NCBI RefSeq assembly: GCF_014649795.1
Contig: NZ_BMTS01000004.1
Coordinates: 1 to 64,000 of the forward strand
Direction of reading: 5' to 3'
Source of the DNA: Streptomyces melanogenes
Lineage (GTDB): Bacteria > Actinomycetota > Actinomycetes > Streptomycetales > Streptomycetaceae
DNA: 64,000 nt
How positions within the stretch are numbered: position 1 is the stretch's first letter; every line of letters begins with the position of its first letter. Shown piece after piece: positions 60,097-64,000 of the stretch. Under the pieces are notes generated by a model. The model was not told where the DNA came from. It ran no database searches and was given only the letters and a program-made list of their open reading frames with translations. A program made the position numbers and the translations under genes.

Positions 60097-61088
60097 GCGG
60101 AAACCCCCGTGCCTCCGGTGGGGCCCGGGTCGGGAACGCGGGCGACGGCCTCGTCCCAGGTGGGCTGGGTCGCGGTGCCGCCCCGGCCGCGGGTGGACAG
60201 CGAGCCGCAGGCGGTGGCGACGGCCAGGGCGTCGGCGAGGTCGAGCCCGCGCAGTACGGCGGCGACGAACCCGGCGTCGAAGCTGTCCCCGGCCCCGACC
60301 GTGTCGAGCGGCTCGACGGGCAGGGCGGGAGCCGTGGTGACCCGTGTCCCGTCGTGCGCCAGTGCGCCCTCGGCGCCGTTCTTGACCACGACGAGCGGGC
60401 CGCGCCGGGCCAGCGTGGCCGCCGCCTCGGCCACGCCCTTGGCGACCCCGGTCAGGGCGCGCGCCTCGGCCGCGTTGGGCAGCACCTGGTCGGTCACCTT
60501 CAGGACCGGGTCGAGCAGTTCCGGGTCCCAGCGGCCCGACGGGTCGTCGTTGGTGTCGAGCGAGGTGGTCGCGCCGAGCTCGCGGGCCCGCGCGAACACC
60601 TCGGCGAGCGCCCCGGCGAGCCGCGGCATCAGGAAGAACGAGGCCGCGTGGACGTGCCGGGTCCGGGCGAGCAGCTCCTCGGGGACGTCACCGGGCCCCG
60701 TCGCGGTCAGGCATCCCGGCGCGGTGAGGATCGCCCGGTCGGCGCCCCGGGTGAGGACGGCGGTGAGCGGAGTGGCCCGTTCGGGGTCCGTGGTCAGGGC
60801 CGAGGTGTCGACTCCGCGCGCGGTCAGGGCCGTACGCACGAAGGCGCCCGCCGGGTCGTCGCCGACGCGGCCCGCGAACGCCACGCGGAGCCCGAGCCGG
60901 GCCGCGCCGCACGCCATGATCGCGGCGGAGCCGCCGAGGACGAGGTCGGCGCGCTCGACCAGCTGCTCGCGCTGGCCGTACGCGAGGTCGCGCGGCACCG
61001 GGCCGAGGACCACGTCCGGGTTGGCGTCGCCCACGACGAGCAGGTCGAAGGGGCGGGAAGAGGGCGCGGGCGCGGGTGGTGAAGGCAT
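60093..61088 (-). CDS. PfkB-family carbohydrate kinase
   Basis: ATG 61088 gives 331 residues. Visible are the PfkB N-terminal GDANPDVVLG and GGSAAIMACGAARLGLRVAFAGRVGDD, and the C-terminal signature DTVGAGDSFDAGFVAA with the catalytic Asp. A short Pro-rich N-terminus is not conserved. It should phosphorylate the sugar released by the neighbouring glycosidase. A hairpin just upstream, between it and the permease gene, may lower its transcription. Confidence 0.9.
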   Translation of the reverse strand: MPSPPAPAPSSRPFDLLVVGDANPDVVLGPVPRDLAYGQREQLVERADLVLGGSAAIMACGAARLGLRVAFAGRVGDDPAGAFVRTALTARGVDTSALTTDPERATPLTAVLTRGADRAILTAPGCLTATGPGDVPEELLARTRHVHAASFFLMPRLAGALAEVFARARELGATTSLDTNDDPSGRWDPELLDPVLKVTDQVLPNAAEARALTGVAKGVAEAAATLARRGPLVVVKNGAEGALAHDGTRVTTAPALPVEPLDTVGAGDSFDAGFVAAVLRGLDLADALAVATACGSLSTRGRGGTATQPTWDEAVARVPDPGPTGGTGVSA

Positions 61089-61149
61089 GGCGAAGGGCTT
61101 TCTGGTCCGGGGAAGTCGAGTGACGGGGTGTCGGGGGAGCGGTGGCGTC

Positions 61150-61173
61150 GGCGGGCCGGGCACCCGGCCCGCC
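61150..61173 (-). terminator. Intra-operon hairpin (attenuator candidate)
   Basis: GGCGGGCCGGG and CCCGGCCCGCC are perfect 11-bp arms around CA, in the 103-base gap between the permease stop and the kinase start. A partial terminator or mRNA-stability element. Confidence 0.65.
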
Positions 61174-61191
61174 TCAACCGCTGGGCTCGTC

Positions 61192-62079
61192 TCAGCCCTT
61201 CAGCCCGCTCGACGTCAACGACTGGATGAAGGTCCGCTGGGCGAACAGGAAGGCGAGCAGCACCGGCAGCACCGTGATGACGTTGCCCGCCATCACCGCC
61301 GCCCACTGGGTGTGGTGCTGTCCCTGGAAGGTGGTCAGCCCCAGCTGGAGGGTGTACTGGGTGTCGTGGTTGATGGCGATCAGCGGCCAGGACAGGTCGT
61401 TCCAGGTGGCGAGGAAGGTCAGCACCGCGACCGTGGCGAGCGCGGGCCTGGCCAGCGGCGCCACGATCGAGAAGAGCACCCGCAGCCGTGAGCACCCGTC
61501 GATCCAGGCGGCCTCCTCCATCTCCCTGGGCAGCCCCAGGAAGAACTGCCGGAAGAGGAACACCGCGAACGGGGTGACCAGTGACGGCACGATCAGCGCG
61601 CCGAGCGTGTCGATCAGCCCCAGCCACTTCATCACCAGGAACGTCGGGATCATCGTCAGCTGGAACGGGATCACCATCGTCGCCAGCATCAGCGCGAGCA
61701 GCGCCCGCGAGCCCCGGAACCGCATCCGGGCGAAGGCGTAGCCGCCGAGCGCGCCCAGCACCAGGTTGGAGCCGACGGCGACGGTCGAGACGATGCACGA
61801 GTTGGCGAACCAGCGCGGGAACATCGCGTTGCCCAGCACATAGCGGTACCCGCCGAAGTCGATCCCCTTGGGCCACAGCGCCGGCGGGAACCGGTTGATC
61901 TCGGCGTTGGTCATGAACGAGCTGAGCACCAGCCAGACCAGCGGCAGCGCGAAGCAGAGCGACAGCGGCGCGAGCAGCAAGTGCCAGGGACTGAAGGGGA
62001 GCCGGCGCCGCCTGGTCGTGCGCGTCGCCGGGGCCGCCGCCGGTGCGGCGCCCTCGGTGACCATGGTGGACGCGGTCAT
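61192..62079 (-). CDS. Sugar ABC transporter permease 2 (MalG-like)
   Basis: ATG 62079 overlaps the stop of the first permease gene as ATGA; 295 residues with six predicted helices. The EAA loop (PREMEEAAWIDGCSRLRVLFSIVAPLARPALATV) faces the ATPase. The C-terminus SLTSSGLKG is the usual MalG-type tail. It forms the membrane channel of a carbohydrate importer with permease 1. The ATPase is not encoded here, so a shared MsiK-type ATPase is expected, as usual in Streptomyces. Confidence 0.92.
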   Translation of the reverse strand: MTASTMVTEGAAPAAAPATRTTRRRRLPFSPWHLLLAPLSLCFALPLVWLVLSSFMTNAEINRFPPALWPKGIDFGGYRYVLGNAMFPRWFANSCIVSTVAVGSNLVLGALGGYAFARMRFRGSRALLALMLATMVIPFQLTMIPTFLVMKWLGLIDTLGALIVPSLVTPFAVFLFRQFFLGLPREMEEAAWIDGCSRLRVLFSIVAPLARPALATVAVLTFLATWNDLSWPLIAINHDTQYTLQLGLTTFQGQHHTQWAAVMAGNVITVLPVLLAFLFAQRTFIQSLTSSGLKG

Positions 62080-63080
62080 CGGGCCACTCCTTCCACGCGC
62101 GGCAGTCCGGGAGCGGCGCCGGTGGTGCGCTCCCGGTGGCGGCGGTAGAGCGTCACCGCCGTGCCCGCGAGCAGCAGGGCGACGGCGAGGACGTACGCGG
62201 CGGCGGCGCCGTAGCCCGCGGTGAACGTGCGGAACGCCTGCTCCCAGACGAAGTACACGATGACCGTGGTCGACTCCAGCGGCCCGCCCTTGGTCGTCAC
62301 GTACACGAGGTCGAAGACCTGGAGCGCGGTGATCAGCTGCCACAGCACCAGGAACGCGGTGACGGGGGCGAGCGTCGGCAGCGTCACGTACCGCAGGACC
62401 TGCGCCCGGTTCGCCCCGTCCAGGCGCGCGGACTCGACGAGTTCGGTGGGTACGTCCTGGAGCGCGGCGAGGAAGACGACGACGCAGAACCCGATGCCGC
62501 TCCACAGCGAGATCGCGAGCAGGACGTACAGCGACTGGCCGGGGTCGGTCAGGAAGCCCTGCGGCGAGACGCCGAGCTTGTGCAGGATCGAGTTGGCCGC
62601 GCCGAACTGCGGGTCGAAGATGAAGGAGAACAGCACGCCCTGTGCGGCGGCCGAGACGACGAACGGTATGAAGACGAGCGTGCGGTAGATGCCGACGAAC
62701 CGGATCCGCCGGTTGAGCGCGAGGGCCAGCGCGAGCCCGCCGGCCAGGCTCAGCGGCACGTACAGGCCCGCGTAGGTGACGGTGTTCTCGACGGCCTTGC
62801 GGAAGCCCGGGTCCTTCGACAGGGCCCGGTAGTTGTCGAGGCCGACCCAGCGGCCGGGGGTGACCAGGTCGTCGGCGCGGAACGACAGCAGCAGCGACCA
62901 GACGACCGGCACCACGCTCAGCCCCAGGATCACCAGGACCGACGGGGTGATGAACGCCCAGGCGGTGGCCTGCTCGCCGCGCGCCCGCCGGCGCCGGGCG
63001 CGGCGCCGTTCGGCGGGCTCCCGGTCGGCGGGGGCCAGGGTGAGCGGGCGGGGTGCGCCCGTACGGGATCCTCGGTCCAC
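62076..63080 (-). CDS. Sugar ABC transporter permease 1 (MalF-like)
   Basis: Start GTG 63080 is used because AGGAGG lies six bases before it; an ATG at 63095 would overlap the previous stop as ATGA and remains possible. The 334-residue membrane protein has an EAA loop (VPTELVESARLDGANRAQVLRYVTLPTLAP) and six helices. A basic Arg-rich N-terminus precedes helix 1 (WAFITPSVLVILGLSVVPVVW). It partners permease 2. Confidence 0.92.
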   Translation of the reverse strand: MDRGSRTGAPRPLTLAPADREPAERRRARRRRARGEQATAWAFITPSVLVILGLSVVPVVWSLLLSFRADDLVTPGRWVGLDNYRALSKDPGFRKAVENTVTYAGLYVPLSLAGGLALALALNRRIRFVGIYRTLVFIPFVVSAAAQGVLFSFIFDPQFGAANSILHKLGVSPQGFLTDPGQSLYVLLAISLWSGIGFCVVVFLAALQDVPTELVESARLDGANRAQVLRYVTLPTLAPVTAFLVLWQLITALQVFDLVYVTTKGGPLESTTVIVYFVWEQAFRTFTAGYGAAAAYVLAVALLLAGTAVTLYRRHRERTTGAAPGLPRVEGVAR

Positions 63081-63091
63081 GACGACCCTCC

Positions 63092-64000
63092 TCATCGGGG
63101 AATCAGCAGGGCGGCGTCCGCCTTGTCGGCGCACCGGCGCACCGCCTTGGCGGGGGAGGCGCGGCCGAGCAGCACGGACACCACGGCCTCGCCGGTGGCC
63201 TGGGAGATCTGCGGATAGGCGGGGTGGATGGGCCGCACCCGGGCGGTCTCCAGGGCCTTGGTGAACACCGGGAGGCCGACGGTGTCGGCAGAGTGCCGCT
63301 GCCAGGCGCTCTCGGCCTCGGTCTGTCTGCTCAGCGGCAGACTGCCGCCCCCTATGTCCCACCGCACGTCCTGCGCGGGAGCGATCAGCCAGCGCACGAA
63401 CTCGACGGCGGCCCGGGAGCGCGCCTTGCCGTTGTCGAAGACGGTCCAGGTGTCGGGCCCGGAGATGGTCAGCGGCTTCCCGCTGTAGGTGGGCATGGGC
63501 ACCACGTCGTACGGCAGCTTGGACTCCACGATGTTGGGCAGCTGCCACGGGCCGGTGATCACCATGCCCATCCGGCCGGAGGTGAACACCTGGTACATCT
63601 GCTCGCTGCCGGGTTTGGGGTCGATGTAGACGCTCTTGTCGGCGACCAGTTGGGCCACGGTCTCCAGGGCCCGTTTCCCGGCGTCGGCGAAGCCGATGCT
63701 CTTGCCGTCGGGGGCGATCACGTCGCCGCCGAGGTCCCACACCATGGGCCACAGCCGCCACACGGTGTCCTCGTCGCCCGCGCCGGGCCAGGCGGTGCCG
63801 AAGACGCCGTGTCCGGCGTCGGTGAGCTTCTTGGCGGTGGCCACGAACTCGAGCCAGGTCCAGCCGGGCTTGGGCAGCGGGATTCCGGCGCGCTGGAAGA
63901 GCTTGGTGTTGCAGGCGACAGCGAGCGAGTCGAGCAGTGAGGGCGCGGCCCGCACCTTGCCGTGCAGGGTGACGGCTTCCCGGACGGAGGGCCAGAAGCC
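63092..64000 (-). CDS. Sugar ABC transporter substrate-binding protein, N-terminus outside window
   Basis: The visible 302 or so residues are the C-terminal lobe of an extracellular solute-binding protein family 1: FQRAGIPLPKPGWTWLEFVATAKKLTDAG, SGRMGMVITGPWQLPNI, ETARVRPIHPAYPQIS and a final VSVLLGRASPAKAVRRCADKADAALL. Signal peptide and N-lobe lie beyond base 64000. It would deliver the glycoside to the two permeases, whose gene follows 11 bases after its stop. Confidence 0.9.
   Translation of the reverse strand, partial: GFWPSVREAVTLHGKVRAAPSLLDSLAVACNTKLFQRAGIPLPKPGWTWLEFVATAKKLTDAGHGVFGTAWPGAGDEDTVWRLWPMVWDLGGDVIAPDGKSIGFADAGKRALETVAQLVADKSVYIDPKPGSEQMYQVFTSGRMGMVITGPWQLPNIVESKLPYDVVPMPTYSGKPLTISGPDTWTVFDNGKARSRAAVEFVRWLIAPAQDVRWDIGGGSLPLSRQTEAESAWQRHSADTVGLPVFTKALETARVRPIHPAYPQISQATGEAVVSVLLGRASPAKAVRRCADKADAALLIPR

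Noticed and set aside
1..64000. CRISPR arrays, tRNA and rRNA genes, replication origin
   Set aside because: I saw no regularly spaced direct repeats, no cloverleaf with a recognisable T-loop, no rRNA signature and no DnaA-box cluster.

Overview
The window looks like chromosomal DNA of a Streptomyces or a very close relative. Evidence: very high GC with third-position G/C bias, frequent GTG starts, purine-rich Shine-Dalgarno sites, long GC hairpins without U-tracts between converging genes, and typical families (NsdA-like regulator, LAL-type LuxR regulator, CYP105-like P450 with a 3Fe-4S ferredoxin, DUF397, CGNR zinc finger, bacterial terpene synthase, IS110 and IS5 elements). No rRNA, tRNA or CRISPR array was recognised.

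Layout. 1-3.3 kb is a decayed accessory zone: a transposase tail, an IS5-type transposase killed by two in-frame TGA codons, and small genes of unknown function with lower GC. It lies downstream of a 6.2-kb RHS/YD-repeat polymorphic toxin gene (3393-9602, minus). A secreted FG-GAP/VCBS-type protein (9894-13010, plus) is transcribed divergently from it. 13.2-18 kb holds an MpaB/DUF2236 oxygenase, a Ser/Thr kinase fused to TPRs and a PYROXD2-like FAD oxidoreductase. 18-33 kb is acyl-CoA and lipid metabolism: a serine hydrolase, a nitronate monooxygenase with an acyl-CoA ligase, a secreted penicillin-acylase-type enzyme, phenylacetate-CoA ligase, an alpha/beta hydrolase, and a five-gene block (acyl-CoA ligase, crotonase, DUF35, two SCP2-type thiolases). 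That block matches, in order and size, the FadD19-EchA19-Rv3521-Ltp4-Ltp3 region of M. tuberculosis as I remember it. Two almost identical 17-bp palindromes, at 19204 and 28695, suggest one regulator for both parts.

33-44.9 kb is mainly regulatory and specialised metabolism: DUF397, a CGNR protein, a class I terpene synthase, a LAL regulator broken by a one-base deletion, a secreted amidase, an APH-like phosphotransferase, an NsdA-like regulator and a PAS-PP2C phosphatase. 45-55.9 kb holds an MFS exporter, a translationally coupled pair of ATP-grasp enzymes, a histidine phosphatase, two secreted hydrolases, a TenA-like protein divergent from a P450-ferredoxin pair, an F420/deazaflavin-type reductase, a small membrane protein, an SDR and a proline-rich peptide. 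An apparently intact IS110 element follows (56.1-57.3 kb), then a MarR/NAD(P)-binding protein divergent pair with two clear operators. From 58.7 kb to the window edge, an operon read on the minus strand (binding protein, two permeases, PfkB kinase, GH4 glycosidase) imports and uses a glycoside, probably an alpha-galactoside.

The parts most worth following up are the RHS toxin with its unusual hydrophobic tip and small downstream genes, the shared operator linking the lipid genes, the coupled ATP-grasp pair, the signalling neighbourhood around the NsdA-like gene, and the candidate bridge-RNA region of the IS110 element.
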